From NCBI RefSeq assembly GCF_024498195.1, contig NZ_CP101824.1:124001-188000 (forward strand): a stretch of DNA of 64,000 nucleotides, read 5' to 3'. This DNA comes from Halovivax cerinus. Lineage in GTDB: Archaea; Halobacteriota; Halobacteria; Halobacteriales; Natrialbaceae. The notes beneath the pieces were generated by a model that saw only the letters and a program-made list of their open reading frames with translations, did not search any database and had not been told where the DNA came from. Both the position numbers and the translations under genes were made by a program. Positions 26,435 through 34,882 of the stretch are shown in pieces (positions within the stretch are counted from its first letter, which is position 1; each line of letters opens with the position of its first letter).

Positions 26435-27343
26435 TCAGGATCGACGCGGTACTTCGTGGCGGCCGAATCCGTACCGCAGGCGGTTCGCGAGTCGGCGTGA
26501 GAACCGGCCCTCGTCGGCCCGCGATCCGAATCGTTCGCCGAGGGCGGTGTAGATGAGCGGGAGTGGAACCTCCTGCTCGAGACCCTCCTGGACCGTCCAG
26601 GTGCCCGTCGACCCACCCTCGACGCGATCGGCGACGTCGCCGAGGTCGGTCCCCTCCTCACGGAACGCCTCCTCGCAGAGTTCCAGCAACCACGAGCGGA
26701 TGACGGCCCCGTTGTTCCAGACGCTCGCGACGGCCTCCAGGTCGAGGTCGTACCGTCCCTCGTGTAAGAGTTCGAATCCCTCGCCGTACGCCTGCATGAG
26801 CGCGTACTCGACGCCGTTGTGGACCATCTTGACGTAGTGGCCCGACCCCGCGGGACCCATCCGTGCGTGGCCGTCGGGACCGGTCGCCACGGCGTCGAAC
26901 GCGGGTTCGAGCGCCTCGTACGCCCACGCCGGTCCCCCGATCATCAGCGAGAAGCCCAGTTCCGCGCCGGCGGGACCGCCGGAAGTGCCGCAGTCGAGGT
27001 AGGCCGCCGAACACGACTCGGCGCGACGGACCGAGTCTTCGTAGTACGAGTTACCACCGTCGACGACCACGTCCTCGTCGGTGAGGTGCGGTTCGAGGTC
27101 GTCGAGCGCCGCGTCGACCGGTTCACCAGCCGGGACCATCAGCCAGACGTACGCCGGACCGTCGGTCGCGTCGAGTCGATTCGCGAGGTCGGTCACCGAG
27201 TCGGCGGGTTCGGCGCCCGCCTCGGCCGCCGTCGCGACGGCATCCGCGTCGAGATCGAACGCTACCACGTCGATTCCGGCGTCGAGACAGCGATCGGCGA
27301 CGATCTGGCCCATCCGTCCCAGTCCGATCAGACCCAATTGCAT
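26435..27343 (-). CDS. gndA: 6-phosphogluconate dehydrogenase, decarboxylating (short form)
   Basis: 302 residues from ATG 27343, where the Rossmann motif LGLIGLGRMG begins. The family blocks VVDGGNSYYEDS, CGTSGGPAGAELG and the catalytic VKMVHNGVEY (Lys and Asn) are clear, then VWNNGAVIRSWLL. The length fits the short, mostly NAD-linked GndA class. It oxidises 6-phosphogluconate to ribulose 5-phosphate plus CO2 in the oxidative pentose phosphate pathway, which haloarchaea are known to use. It is cytoplasmic. Confidence 0.94.
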   Translation of the reverse strand: MQLGLIGLGRMGQIVADRCLDAGIDVVAFDLDADAVATAAEAGAEPADSVTDLANRLDATDGPAYVWLMVPAGEPVDAALDDLEPHLTDEDVVVDGGNSYYEDSVRRAESCSAAYLDCGTSGGPAGAELGFSLMIGGPAWAYEALEPAFDAVATGPDGHARMGPAGSGHYVKMVHNGVEYALMQAYGEGFELLHEGRYDLDLEAVASVWNNGAVIRSWLLELCEEAFREEGTDLGDVADRVEGGSTGTWTVQEGLEQEVPLPLIYTALGERFGSRADEGRFSRRLANRLRYGFGRHEVPRRS

Positions 27344-27459
27344 GGTGACACCTCCTCGGGGTGGCGTCGTGAGGGTTGCGGTTCGTGGAATCGGTGTGGC
27401 GGCTAAAAACGCACGGTGTGCTGTGGCGCGACGCACGACGCGTCGGCACCGTCGATCGA

Positions 27460-27888
27460 TCAGTGCGTCGGCGTCTCGACGTGGGCCCAGCCGATGGCAT
27501 CCAGCACGACGACTCGGTCGCCCCGTCGGACGTAGACGCCGTTGTACTCACCGTCGTCGCCGTCGTAGTACGGGAACGCCCCGCGGAGTGCGTCGACGAC
27601 GTTCCAGGCGCCGTCGTCCGAGAAGGTCACCTCCGTCCACTGTGAGGGGTCGTCCGCGCACACGGCACGCTCGATCGCGCGGCGGGCGCCGGGAATGTCC
27701 CGCAAGCGTTCTGACGAACTGTCGACGACCGTCGCTGCGGTCGGGACATCCTCGACGATACGGGCACCGATACTGGCCCGAACGCGTCCGCGAGCGCGCG
27801 TCCGGCCCGAGCGAAGGGCGTATCCGACGACGGCTGCCGCGCCGACGACCAGCGCGGACAGCCCGAGTGTCCTCCCGCGTCGCATCAT
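27460..27888 (-). CDS. Membrane-anchored small protein, unknown function
   Basis: 142 residues starting MMRRGRTLGLSALVVGAAAVVGYAL, a single N-terminal membrane anchor. A conserved-looking domain follows (WTEVTFSDDGAWNVVDALRGAFPYYDGDDGEYNGVYVRRGDRVVVLDAI). No family name can be given. Its position between gndA and a CopD-like gene suggests no shared pathway. A TATA-like run (agatactta) is about 27 bases upstream. Confidence 0.7.
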   Translation of the reverse strand: MMRRGRTLGLSALVVGAAAVVGYALRSGRTRARGRVRASIGARIVEDVPTAATVVDSSSERLRDIPGARRAIERAVCADDPSQWTEVTFSDDGAWNVVDALRGAFPYYDGDDGEYNGVYVRRGDRVVVLDAIGWAHVETPTH

Positions 27889-28022
27889 GCCAGTACCTAA
27901 AATCGGACGGGTAAGTATCTTTCGTAGAGATTTTCAAATGTGAGAACCGGTAGCGAACGCGCGACAGGCCGCGAACGGGGCGAAAACGAGCGCTGTAAGC
28001 TCAGTGTACGAGCGCTTGCTGC

Positions 28023-28487
28023 TCAGAGCAGGGTGGCCGCGTTCGAAGAGATCGCACCCGCCACGACGAGGAGCGCCAGCGAGACGACGGCGGCGGCCCG
28101 AAAGAGGCCGAGGGTCTCTCGTGCCGGCCCGCGAAGCTGCTTCGCGTCGAGACCCGTCTCGAACCGCTTCGCGGCGACCTCGACGAGAATAGTGAGGACG
28201 AGCCACAGGGCAGTCATGAGCAGGACGAGTTGCCCGTTCACCGTCGAGACGAGCGTCTCGCTGGTGTATATTCGCCCGGCCATGTGTCCACCCGTCAGCA
28301 GCAGGAGGACCGAGCTCGCCCGGGAGACACGTTTCAGCGTCCCGAGGAGTGTGGTGAGCGGATCGGTGGTCGTGAACACGCCGTCGCGAGCCGCCGGAAC
28401 GACCGACAGCGCGACGAAACAGACGCTACCGGCCCAGATGGCGGCGACGAGCAGGTGCGTCGTCCGGGCGAGAACGAGATCGATCAT
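28023..28487 (-). CDS. CopD-like small integral membrane protein
   Basis: 154 residues from ATG 28487; longer frames upstream read through GAGT-rich repeats and are rejected. Four hydrophobic segments are visible. The first (RTTHLLVAAIWAGSVCFVALSVV) has a His in the helix like CopD-family and related heme- or copper-associated membrane proteins, and a second His lies in LLTGGHMAGRIY. The transport role is not proven. It ends LVVAGAISSNAATLL. Confidence 0.75.
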   Translation of the reverse strand: MIDLVLARTTHLLVAAIWAGSVCFVALSVVPAARDGVFTTTDPLTTLLGTLKRVSRASSVLLLLTGGHMAGRIYTSETLVSTVNGQLVLLMTALWLVLTILVEVAAKRFETGLDAKQLRGPARETLGLFRAAAVVSLALLVVAGAISSNAATLL

Positions 28488-28636
28488 ACCCGAAGGACGT
28501 GACGACACGCAGTTGAACGTTCCGATGCGTCCAACCGGTCGGGACAACCGCCGAACGAGACAGGTTCGGGACCGGCGTCGGGACGGGGTCCGGGTTCGAC
28601 GTCTTGCTGACGGAGGGACGCGGAACGGAAACGGGA

Positions 28637-28685
28637 GAGTGAGTGAGGGTGAGTAAGTAAGAGAGTGAGTAAGAGTGGGTGAGAG
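28637..28685. repeat. GAGT/GAGTAA short simple repeat
   Basis: A purine-rich run of degenerate GTGA, GTAA and GAGA units (for example gagtgagtgagggtgagtaagt). It lies in the 206-base gap between the CopD-like gene and the YdjM-like gene. Confidence 0.7.
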
Positions 28686-28693
28686 CGGTCGAC

Positions 28694-29242
28694 TCACCCG
28701 TGAGCGTCGAGCCAGGCCGGAATTCTGCGTCTGACGAGCGCGTACCCGAGCGAGAACGCGAGCCCGAGGACGACCAGCACCCGAACCCACCCGTCGAAGA
28801 CGACGAACGCGGGAATCGCGAGTGCGACGCCGAGAGCGGCGTCTTCGGGCGCGCCGTCGTAGCGAATCCACCGTCTCGGGCGGATCCACCGGCCGCGCCG
28901 GTGGTCGAAGACGGCCCGGTCGATCGGGTCGGTCCAGGGATCGAACCCGGAGCCGCCGCCGACCGCATCGCTCGCGGCGTGGACCCAGGCAGCGACGAAG
29001 AACGTCGCGATCGCGATCGCGATCGGTGACGGCACGAGGGCCACGACGGCGAGCCCGAAGACCGCCGGACCGGCGCCGAGTACGGGGAAGTGAAGCGTTC
29101 GTCGGTGCTCGAACGCGACGTCCAGATCGGGCGCGAGTCCGCCGGCGACGGCACCGATGGAGAGCGGCGTCGCCAACTCCGGCGCGACGGTCGCGACCGG
29201 CGTGACGAGCGCCAGGGCGACGAAGCCGTGGGTCGTGGCCAT
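28694..29242 (-). CDS. YdjM/DUF457-type membrane protein
   Basis: 182 residues from ATG 29242 (MATTHGFVALALVTPVA). The pattern of an N-terminal MxxxTH, LAPDLDVAFEHRRTLHFPVLG and later FVAAWVHAASDAVGGG matches the YdjM/DUF457 membrane family often called metal-dependent hydrolases. Conserved His and Asp residues lie between four to five membrane helices. The function is unknown; a membrane-bound hydrolase active on lipid or phosphate esters is possible. A TATA-like gttttatcg is about 50 bases upstream on the minus strand. Confidence 0.8.
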   Translation of the reverse strand: MATTHGFVALALVTPVATVAPELATPLSIGAVAGGLAPDLDVAFEHRRTLHFPVLGAGPAVFGLAVVALVPSPIAIAIATFFVAAWVHAASDAVGGGSGFDPWTDPIDRAVFDHRRGRWIRPRRWIRYDGAPEDAALGVALAIPAFVVFDGWVRVLVVLGLAFSLGYALVRRRIPAWLDAHG

Positions 29243-29379
29243 CACGGGAGTCTCCCTCCGAACATACGGCACCTCTGGCGCGAGACGATAAAACTCCGTC
29301 CGTCGAACGCGCTCGGCCGAGCGGACGCCAGGTGACGGGACGCGTCGCCGGGACCGGCGTGCAGTATCGGACCCGATGC

Positions 29380-29490
29380 GATCACGGTCCGGCGCGACGG
29401 GTGTCGGACGGGACAGGATCACGGTCCGGCGGGACGTGTGTCGGGCGAGATAGGATCACGGTCCGGCGAGACGTGTGTCGGGCGAGTTGC
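29380..29490. repeat. 37-bp tandem repeat x3
   Basis: Units start at 29380, 29417 and 29454 with the core GATCACGGTCCGGCG, then GACG, GTGTCGG and CGGGA/CGAGA. The array sits in the gap between the YdjM-like gene start and the dUTPase gene stop, ending about 10 bases before the dUTPase 3' end. There are no spacers. Confidence 0.93.
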
Positions 29491-29500
29491 GGTCGGGCAG

Positions 29501-29980
29501 CTACAGGTTCTCGCCCTGGTAGCTGCCGTCGTAGACGTCCTCGTGATCGGCTTCGGCGAGGACGAACTGGGCGACGCGGGCGCCACGTTCGAGTTCGACG
29601 TCGTGGTGGACCTGCAGCAGGCCCTCGCCGCGGCCCTCGTAGCCCGCGTCCCAGACGGCCGTGTTCAGCATACAGGAGTTGCGCATCAGCGACGAGCGCG
29701 GGTAGACGAACCCGACGTGGCCCTCCGGAACGCTGATTTGCTCGCTGTAGCGCGCGACGTAGGTGCCTTCGGGGAGGTAGAACGTCGCCGGTGCCTTCTC
29801 CTCGAGTTCCTCCAGCGGGCGGGCGACCCGATCGCCGATCTCCTTCCCGTCGCGTGTGATGCGACCCGGCTCGAGTTGCTCGAAGACGACGTCGAGCGTG
29901 AGGTCTACGCCGTTCGGCTGGATCTGTTCGTCCGTCGTCGGTGTGACGCACTCGGCCACGAACGCGCCGGAACGGTACAT
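29501..29980 (-). CDS. dut: dUTPase / dCTP deaminase-like protein
   Basis: 159 residues from ATG 29980 (MYRSGAFVAECVTPTTDEQIQPNGVDL). The Dcd/Dut motif series is present: QPNGVDLTLD, VYPRSSLMRN, NTAVWDAGYEGRGEG and the C-terminal YDGSYQGENL. Haloarchaeal proteins of this length are usually annotated as dUTP nucleotidohydrolases. Deaminase or bifunctional activity cannot be excluded from sequence. It keeps dUTP low and supplies dUMP for thymidylate synthesis. A T-rich TATA-like box lies at about 30004-30013. Confidence 0.9.
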   Translation of the reverse strand: MYRSGAFVAECVTPTTDEQIQPNGVDLTLDVVFEQLEPGRITRDGKEIGDRVARPLEELEEKAPATFYLPEGTYVARYSEQISVPEGHVGFVYPRSSLMRNSCMLNTAVWDAGYEGRGEGLLQVHHDVELERGARVAQFVLAEADHEDVYDGSYQGENL

Positions 29981-30338
29981 AGAGGAGAGAGTCTTCGGTA
30001 CCGGCAAAAACGTATCGCGTTGGGAGCGCTGCGCCGATCGGCCACTCGGCTCACGCCCCACGCTATCTACCCCCAGCGAGTCGGTCGTCACCACCGATCG
30101 ATCCGCCGACGGCGACCGATTCGACGCGGTACTCGCTGGGCCGATCGCCGCCACCGCGTGTCGTGGAACCGTCGTCGAACGTGCGTACGTCAGCGGTGCC
30201 GAGAATGTCCGTCCGTTCTACTGGGTCCGTGCGTGCAGGCACGAGAGGTGGGGACGGAGACGACGGATCGACGAAACCGACCCGGCGAGACCGGTTCCGG
30301 AACGGCCAAGTAGTTGACGTCTCGAATCGGAGAGACGA
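29981..30338. other. Intergenic region
   Basis: A 358-base gap between divergent genes. It holds the dUTPase promoter. A G/C-biased plus-strand frame at about 30088-30250 (TACRGTVVERAYVSGAENV) may be a gene remnant but lacks a convincing start. I do not call a gene here. Confidence 0.4.
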
Positions 30339-31058
30339 ATGACGGTCCCCGATTCATCACGATGCAGACGCCGGTTCCTCCAATCGGCCGCGTGCGCTGG
30401 AACGGCGTCACTCGCCGGGTGCACGACAGCGCTATCGAACGCCCTCTCCTCCGGTCCACCGACCGCAGAAACATCGATGACGGCCGGTCCCGACGACGAC
30501 GGCCTGACGGACGACGAGCGGACCCGGTACGTCGACCGGATGGTCGACCGGTACGGGTCGGCGGCGGCCGAGCGGATCGGATCCGGCCCCGAACCCGTGG
30601 ATCTAGGACCGGGCGTCACGCTCGGCGACCGCCGCTGGGCCGACGAGCACTCGCTCGTCGTGACAGACTCGTCGGGTGACGCGCTCGCCGAATCCGACAA
30701 CTACGCCGCGGTGTACGAGAACGTCTACCCCTCCTCGATGGAGGAGGATCGCTACGTCTACTGGCTCTGGTCGGCAGCGCGTCCGGCGGATGGGTGCGTA
30801 CTCCGCGAGTGCTGGTCGCACGTGGACCTCTCGGACAGTGACGTGCTGCTGTACGATCCGGGTGGGGACCGACAGGACAACGGGACGATCGGTCCACACC
30901 CCGAACGGACGGGAATGGACGACGACGAGTTCGCCGTTCGGTGGCGCGGCGAGCACGCCGGCGTGCAGGTCGTAACCGCCAGTCTCTCCGAGGGACGGGA
31001 ACCGGGAGCACCTCGCGCGTTCGAGTGGAGCGTCCATCTCGCGGGGGAACCCCGCTGA
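30339..31058 (+). CDS. Tat lipoprotein, unknown function
   Basis: 239 residues with a Tat lipoprotein signal: SRCRRRFLQSAACAGTASLAGC, lipid anchor at the last cysteine. After an acidic linker the mature domain contains DSDNYAAVYENVYPSSMEEDRYVY-type aromatic-rich sequence and strands ending FEWSVHLAGEPR. No family is recognised. It is expected on the cell surface. The gene ends just before a 30-bp repeat array that it shares with the 3' end of the convergent TrpD-like gene. Confidence 0.78.
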   Translation: MTVPDSSRCRRRFLQSAACAGTASLAGCTTALSNALSSGPPTAETSMTAGPDDDGLTDDERTRYVDRMVDRYGSAAAERIGSGPEPVDLGPGVTLGDRRWADEHSLVVTDSSGDALAESDNYAAVYENVYPSSMEEDRYVYWLWSAARPADGCVLRECWSHVDLSDSDVLLYDPGGDRQDNGTIGPHPERTGMDDDEFAVRWRGEHAGVQVVTASLSEGREPGAPRAFEWSVHLAGEPR

Positions 31059-31083
31059 CCCGCGCACAACGGTCCGTCGTATC

Positions 31084-31173
31084 GGATCGTCACGGGGTGT
31101 GGTTCTCCGGACCGAATCGTCACGGGGTGTGGTCAACCGGACCGGATCGACACGGGACGTGGTCCGCCGGATC
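31084..31173. repeat. 30-bp tandem repeat x3 overlapping a gene end
   Basis: Units start at 31084, 31114 and 31144: G(G/A)ATCG(T/A)CACGGG(G/A)(T/C)GTGGT, then CCGGA. The stop codon of the TrpD-like gene (31120) lies inside the second unit, so the last 18 residues of that protein are encoded by repeat DNA. Confidence 0.92.
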
Positions 31174-32262
31174 GAACCCTTCCAGCGTAGCGAGCACCGC
31201 GTCGGCCCGACCGTCAGCGATAGCGTCGCGCGCCCGGTCGACCGCCGTCGAGAGCGTCGACGCGTCTCCGCGGGCGTAGATCCGAACGCCGGCGTTCAGG
31301 GAGACGACGTCCGCCGCGGCGTCCCGTCGCTCGCCGCGGACGACCTCTCGAGCGAGTCGGGCGCCGTCGGCCGCGAGGTCGTCGCCGGGAGACGGGACGT
31401 CGCCGGCCACGCCGAATTCACCGGTTTCGATCTCGGAGAGTTCGACGGTCTGGTCCTCGGTCCCGCTCCCGGTGTCGACCGCCGACGGGCCGTTCCCGCG
31501 GGCGGTCCACTCCACGAGTCGGACCGTCCCCGGGCGCACGTCGTCGGACCCTTCCTGGCCGTTGACCATCACGACCCGATCGACGGCGAGCGTCCGGCTC
31601 TCGCGGAACGTCGCGATCATCCGCTCCGCGAAGGGGCGGTGGAAGAACGAGCCGAGGTGGACGTCGGTCTCCGTCGGGTTCGCGAGCGTCTCGATCGTGT
31701 TGACAAACGTCCTGAGGCCGAGGGCTCGCCGACGGTCGAGGAGCGCGTGAAGGCCCGGATTGAACCGCACGGCGTCGTAGAATCCGAACCCGATCTCGTC
31801 GACCATAGCCGCGCTGGCCGCGGGCGAGAGGTCGGTCCGGACGCCGAGTTCGTCGAGGACGTGTCGATAGGTGACGCCGTCCGTCGTCGGAACCCGGTCG
31901 GCGCTGTGGACCGCGACGGGCGTCCCGGCGGCGGCCGCGACGATCCCGCTCGCGACACCCAGCGGCGGAGTGTCGGCTTTCCCGTCGTAGTTCGCGCCGA
32001 TATCAACGGGGTCGGTGTCCGGGACGGCCGGCTCGACGGACGCCGTTCGCATTGCGTCGACGAAGGCGGCCAGTTCGGTCGGCGTATTACCCTTCCACCG
32101 GTTCGCGATCCAGAAGCCGCCCAGCACTGTCGGGTCCGGCTCGCCGGTCAGGATACCCTCCATGGCGGCGAACGCCTGCTCGTAGGTCATGTCCGAGGAC
32201 GATCGCGGTCCGGATCCAACGACGTCGCTCAGCAGCCGATCGAGGGGCGAGTCCCCGCTCAT
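31120..32262 (-). CDS. TrpD-like phosphoribosyltransferase-fold protein (TrpD2 type)
   Basis: 380 residues with the anthranilate phosphoribosyltransferase fold: a helical N-terminus (MTYEQAFAAMEGILTGEPDPTVLGGFWIA) then the core ASGIVAAAAGTPVAVH. The PRPP-binding GTGGD of true TrpD is replaced by DIGANYDGKAD, and the GNR loop by SADR, so it is unlikely to make phosphoribosyl-anthranilate. It resembles the YbiB/TrpD2 branch. It sits in the siroheme operon, its start overlapping the cobA stop by 4 bases, which points to a role linked to tetrapyrrole or reductase assembly. Confidence 0.82.
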   Translation of the reverse strand: MSGDSPLDRLLSDVVGSGPRSSSDMTYEQAFAAMEGILTGEPDPTVLGGFWIANRWKGNTPTELAAFVDAMRTASVEPAVPDTDPVDIGANYDGKADTPPLGVASGIVAAAAGTPVAVHSADRVPTTDGVTYRHVLDELGVRTDLSPAASAAMVDEIGFGFYDAVRFNPGLHALLDRRRALGLRTFVNTIETLANPTETDVHLGSFFHRPFAERMIATFRESRTLAVDRVVMVNGQEGSDDVRPGTVRLVEWTARGNGPSAVDTGSGTEDQTVELSEIETGEFGVAGDVPSPGDDLAADGARLAREVVRGERRDAAADVVSLNAGVRIYARGDASTLSTAVDRARDAIADGRADAVLATLEGFDPADHVPCRSGPVDHTP

Positions 32263-33095
32263 CGGGACCCTCCGTCCGACAGCACCACGCCGGTGCTGGC
32301 CCTCGCGTTCTCGACCGTTCGGGCGGATCGCACACGGTCGATCACCCGATCACGGACGGCGACCACGTCGCCGACGACGGTGACCGCCGGCGGTTCGATT
32401 CCGGCGTCGGTCGCACGCGCCACGATCGTCGAGAGCGTCCCGGTGACGGTGGACTCGTCGTCCCAGGTCGCCTTCTCGACCATCGCGACCGGCGTGTCGG
32501 CCGAGAGGTCGTGTTCCCGGAGGGTCGCGACGATCTCCGGCAGTCGCCCGACGCCCATGAGGACGACGAGCGTGCCGCCCGCTGCGACGGTATCGGCCAG
32601 CGCCGCCCAGTCGAGGGCGCTCTCGGCTTTGGTCGGGTCCTCGTGGCCAGTGACGACCGTCAGGCTGGAGGCGTGGTCACGGTGCGTGACGGGAATGCCC
32701 GCGACGGCCGGCGCGGCGACGGCGCTCGTCACCCCGGGGACGACCTCGACGTCGACGCCGGCGGCCGCGAGGAACTCGGCCTCCTCGCCTCCGCGGCCGA
32801 AGACGTACGGATCGCCACCCTTCAGGCGAACCACCGCCCGGCCTCGCCTCGCCAACCGGACCAGCAGTCGATTGATCTCGTCCTGCGTGGCTCGCTCGCC
32901 GGCGCCAGCCGCTCGCTTTCCGACGTCGACGACGTCCGCCGACGCCGGGACGGTATCGAGGAGCGCGTCGGTGACCAGCGCGTCGTGGAGGATCACGTCC
33001 GCCTCGTCGAGTCGACGGCGCGCCGTCACGGTCAAGAGGTCGGGGTCGCCCGGTCCCGCGCCGACCAGCGCCACCGATCCCGCGGCGCCGCTCAT
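32259..33095 (-). CDS. cobA: Uroporphyrinogen-III C-methyltransferase
   Basis: 278 residues. The SAM-dependent methyltransferase signature VALVGAGPGDPDLLTV, the segment VRLKGGDPYVFGRGGEEAE and VVPGVTSAVAAPAVAGIPVTHR are diagnostic of SUMT. It makes precorrin-2 from uroporphyrinogen III, the branch point to siroheme and cobalamin, in the cytoplasm. Overlaps of 4 bases with the genes on both sides show tight operon coupling with the CbiX fusion and the TrpD-like gene. The adjacent siroheme reductase explains the need. Confidence 0.95.
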   Translation of the reverse strand: MSGAAGSVALVGAGPGDPDLLTVTARRRLDEADVILHDALVTDALLDTVPASADVVDVGKRAAGAGERATQDEINRLLVRLARRGRAVVRLKGGDPYVFGRGGEEAEFLAAAGVDVEVVPGVTSAVAAPAVAGIPVTHRDHASSLTVVTGHEDPTKAESALDWAALADTVAAGGTLVVLMGVGRLPEIVATLREHDLSADTPVAMVEKATWDDESTVTGTLSTIVARATDAGIEPPAVTVVGDVVAVRDRVIDRVRSARTVENARASTGVVLSDGGSR

Positions 33096-34882
33096 CGGTC
33101 GACACCCCGGTCGGACGAGCCGTCGACGACCGACTCACGCGCCCGCTCCAGAACCATCGAGCAGGGTTCGCGACAGGGAAACGTCCCGTTCCCTCGCGGG
33201 ACGTCGACGGACTCTTTGTCGTCGTACTCCCAGCGCCGGCGCTTCAGACACGCGTCGTCTACACAGCACGTGCGGACGACGGCGTCGAGCGCCGATCGGT
33301 CGAGCGCGGCGACCCGATCGTAGATTCCCGTCTGCCGGTCGGCGGTCACCCGGAAGTGGGTGACGTCGAGCGACCCCTCGCACTCGCGGGCCCAGTCGGT
33401 GATCGTCGCCGGGTAGACGGTTTCGACGGCACGGGCCAGCGTGGCCCCGTCGAGACCGGGACAGTACCAGCCGGTCGGGAGCGTCGGTGCCGATCGGAGC
33501 GGGCGGAATTCGCCCTCGTCGTCGAAGCGAATCCGATCGCGAAGGTCTCGCAGACGATCGAGCCTGTCGAGTGCGGCGGGGTTCGCGTCGCGATCGGCCT
33601 CGTTGCGCAGTTCGTACGTTCGGGAGCCGTCGACCATCGTGGACGCGGTGATCAGCAGTTCGCCCCACGTGCGCGCCACCCGTCCGCCCGACGGTGTCCG
33701 TCGGACGGTCACCCCCGCTCGCGATTCTTCCCGATCCGAAGTCGCCGGGGACGACCGTCGGGACGTGGCCCCCGTCGGAGTGGCCGCACCACCGGATTCG
33801 ATCCACCGCAAAAACGCCCGACTGGATCGGGAATTTGGCTCACCGGGAGCAGGACGCAGCGCCGGTCCGGCTCCGGTCGGTCTGGCGTCGGTCGACGTCG
33901 GGCGAGCACTCCCAGGGGAAGTGCGATTACCACTCGCTGTCGAGTCGCAACGACCGTTCGCCGACGAGTCACAGCGACCATTCACCGACGAGTTGCAGCG
34001 ACCGTTCGCCGACGAGCCGCTGCGATCGGTCGTCGACGGTTCGTCGGCACGGCCGAGTTCGCCATCCTCGCCAGCGGCTACCTCCCTGGCCCGGTCGAAG
34101 ATCACGTCCGCGATGCGAGGATCGGTCCCGACAGGGCCGGCATACCAGACGCGGCAACCGTCTACGTCGGCCGGGACCGCGTACTCGTCGCCGGGTCCGT
34201 CGGCTAGGCCCGCGACCGCCGGAACGTCCGCCCGGGCGTGCCGGCCCGCGGCGACGAACAGCGGAACCAGCACCACCTCGTCGGTCGCGAAGTGGTCGGT
34301 CAGCGTGCCGACCGAGGGCGACTCGTCCAGGTAGAGCGCTCGCACCTCGTCGAACCGGTCCCGGTCCCGGATCCGCGTCGCGTGTTCGCGGGCCGCCGCC
34401 GCGCTGTTCTCGTTGCGTTCGGTGCCGTGAGCGACGATCGCGAGGCCGAGCTCGTCGCCGATGGGTCGGTCGCCCGCGACGCGATCGGCCCGTTCGACGA
34501 CGATGTCGGTCACCGCGTCGTGCGTCCCCACGGGCGACGTGTACCTGACGGTGCCGCCCAGGTCCGGCGTGGATTGCCCCGTCAGGCCGAGTTCGCGAGG
34601 GATCACGTCCTCCGTGAAGTATCCCGCCGCCACGAACAACGGGACGACGACCGCGGCGTCGGTCTCGACGGTCCGCAGGACCGACCGCGGCGACGGCGCT
34701 TCCTTCCAGAGGGCCGTTCGAACGTCGGCGAAGACGCCGCGATCACGGAGGCCGTCGGCGTGCGCGTAGACAGGGGCCGCCGATCGAGCGTCGTGGTGCG
34801 AGCCGTGGCCGACGATCACGAGCGTCGTCGACGCGAGCGACGCGGACGAACCGACGCGCCGCCCCGAGACGCCCTCAGGCAT
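33092..34882 (-). CDS. cbiX: CbiX-CbiX-DR2241 fusion, sirohydrochlorin chelatase
   Basis: 596 residues from ATG 34882, with another ATG two codons upstream. Two CbiX domains are seen: the first around VIVGHGSHHDARS, the second from LAIVAHGTERNENS. The histidines in GHGS/AHGT are the metal-binding base. A long low-complexity linker (about 285-400) contains an 8-residue repeat such as SANGRCDS. The C-terminal DR2241 domain carries RTCCVDDACLKRR and FPCREPCSM, likely a 4Fe-4S cluster. It inserts iron or cobalt into sirohydrochlorin. Overlap with neighbours and divergence from nirA support siroheme as the product. Confidence 0.9.
   Translation of the reverse strand: MPEGVSGRRVGSSASLASTTLVIVGHGSHHDARSAAPVYAHADGLRDRGVFADVRTALWKEAPSPRSVLRTVETDAAVVVPLFVAAGYFTEDVIPRELGLTGQSTPDLGGTVRYTSPVGTHDAVTDIVVERADRVAGDRPIGDELGLAIVAHGTERNENSAAAAREHATRIRDRDRFDEVRALYLDESPSVGTLTDHFATDEVVLVPLFVAAGRHARADVPAVAGLADGPGDEYAVPADVDGCRVWYAGPVGTDPRIADVIFDRAREVAAGEDGELGRADEPSTTDRSGSSANGRCNSSVNGRCDSSANGRCDSTASGNRTSPGSARPTSTDARPTGAGPALRPAPGEPNSRSSRAFLRWIESGGAATPTGATSRRSSPATSDREESRAGVTVRRTPSGGRVARTWGELLITASTMVDGSRTYELRNEADRDANPAALDRLDRLRDLRDRIRFDDEGEFRPLRSAPTLPTGWYCPGLDGATLARAVETVYPATITDWARECEGSLDVTHFRVTADRQTGIYDRVAALDRSALDAVVRTCCVDDACLKRRRWEYDDKESVDVPRGNGTFPCREPCSMVLERARESVVDGSSDRGVDR
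33942..34037. repeat. 24-bp tandem repeat x4, in frame in cbiX
   Basis: Units start at 33942, 33966, 33990 and 34014 with the form GAGT(C/T)(G/A)C(A)(A/G)CGACC(G/A)TTC(G/A)CCGAC. They encode the 8-residue linker repeat of the CbiX fusion. The unit length keeps the frame. The last copy is degenerate. Confidence 0.88.

Noticed and set aside
28488-28889. N-terminal extension of the CopD-like protein
   Set aside because: The upstream frame reads through GAGT repeats and arginine-rich sequence. The first membrane helix starts directly after ATG 28487.
29380-29490. 37-bp array as a CRISPR
   Set aside because: Repeats are directly adjacent with no unique spacers and no cas genes nearby. The same holds for the other arrays in the window.
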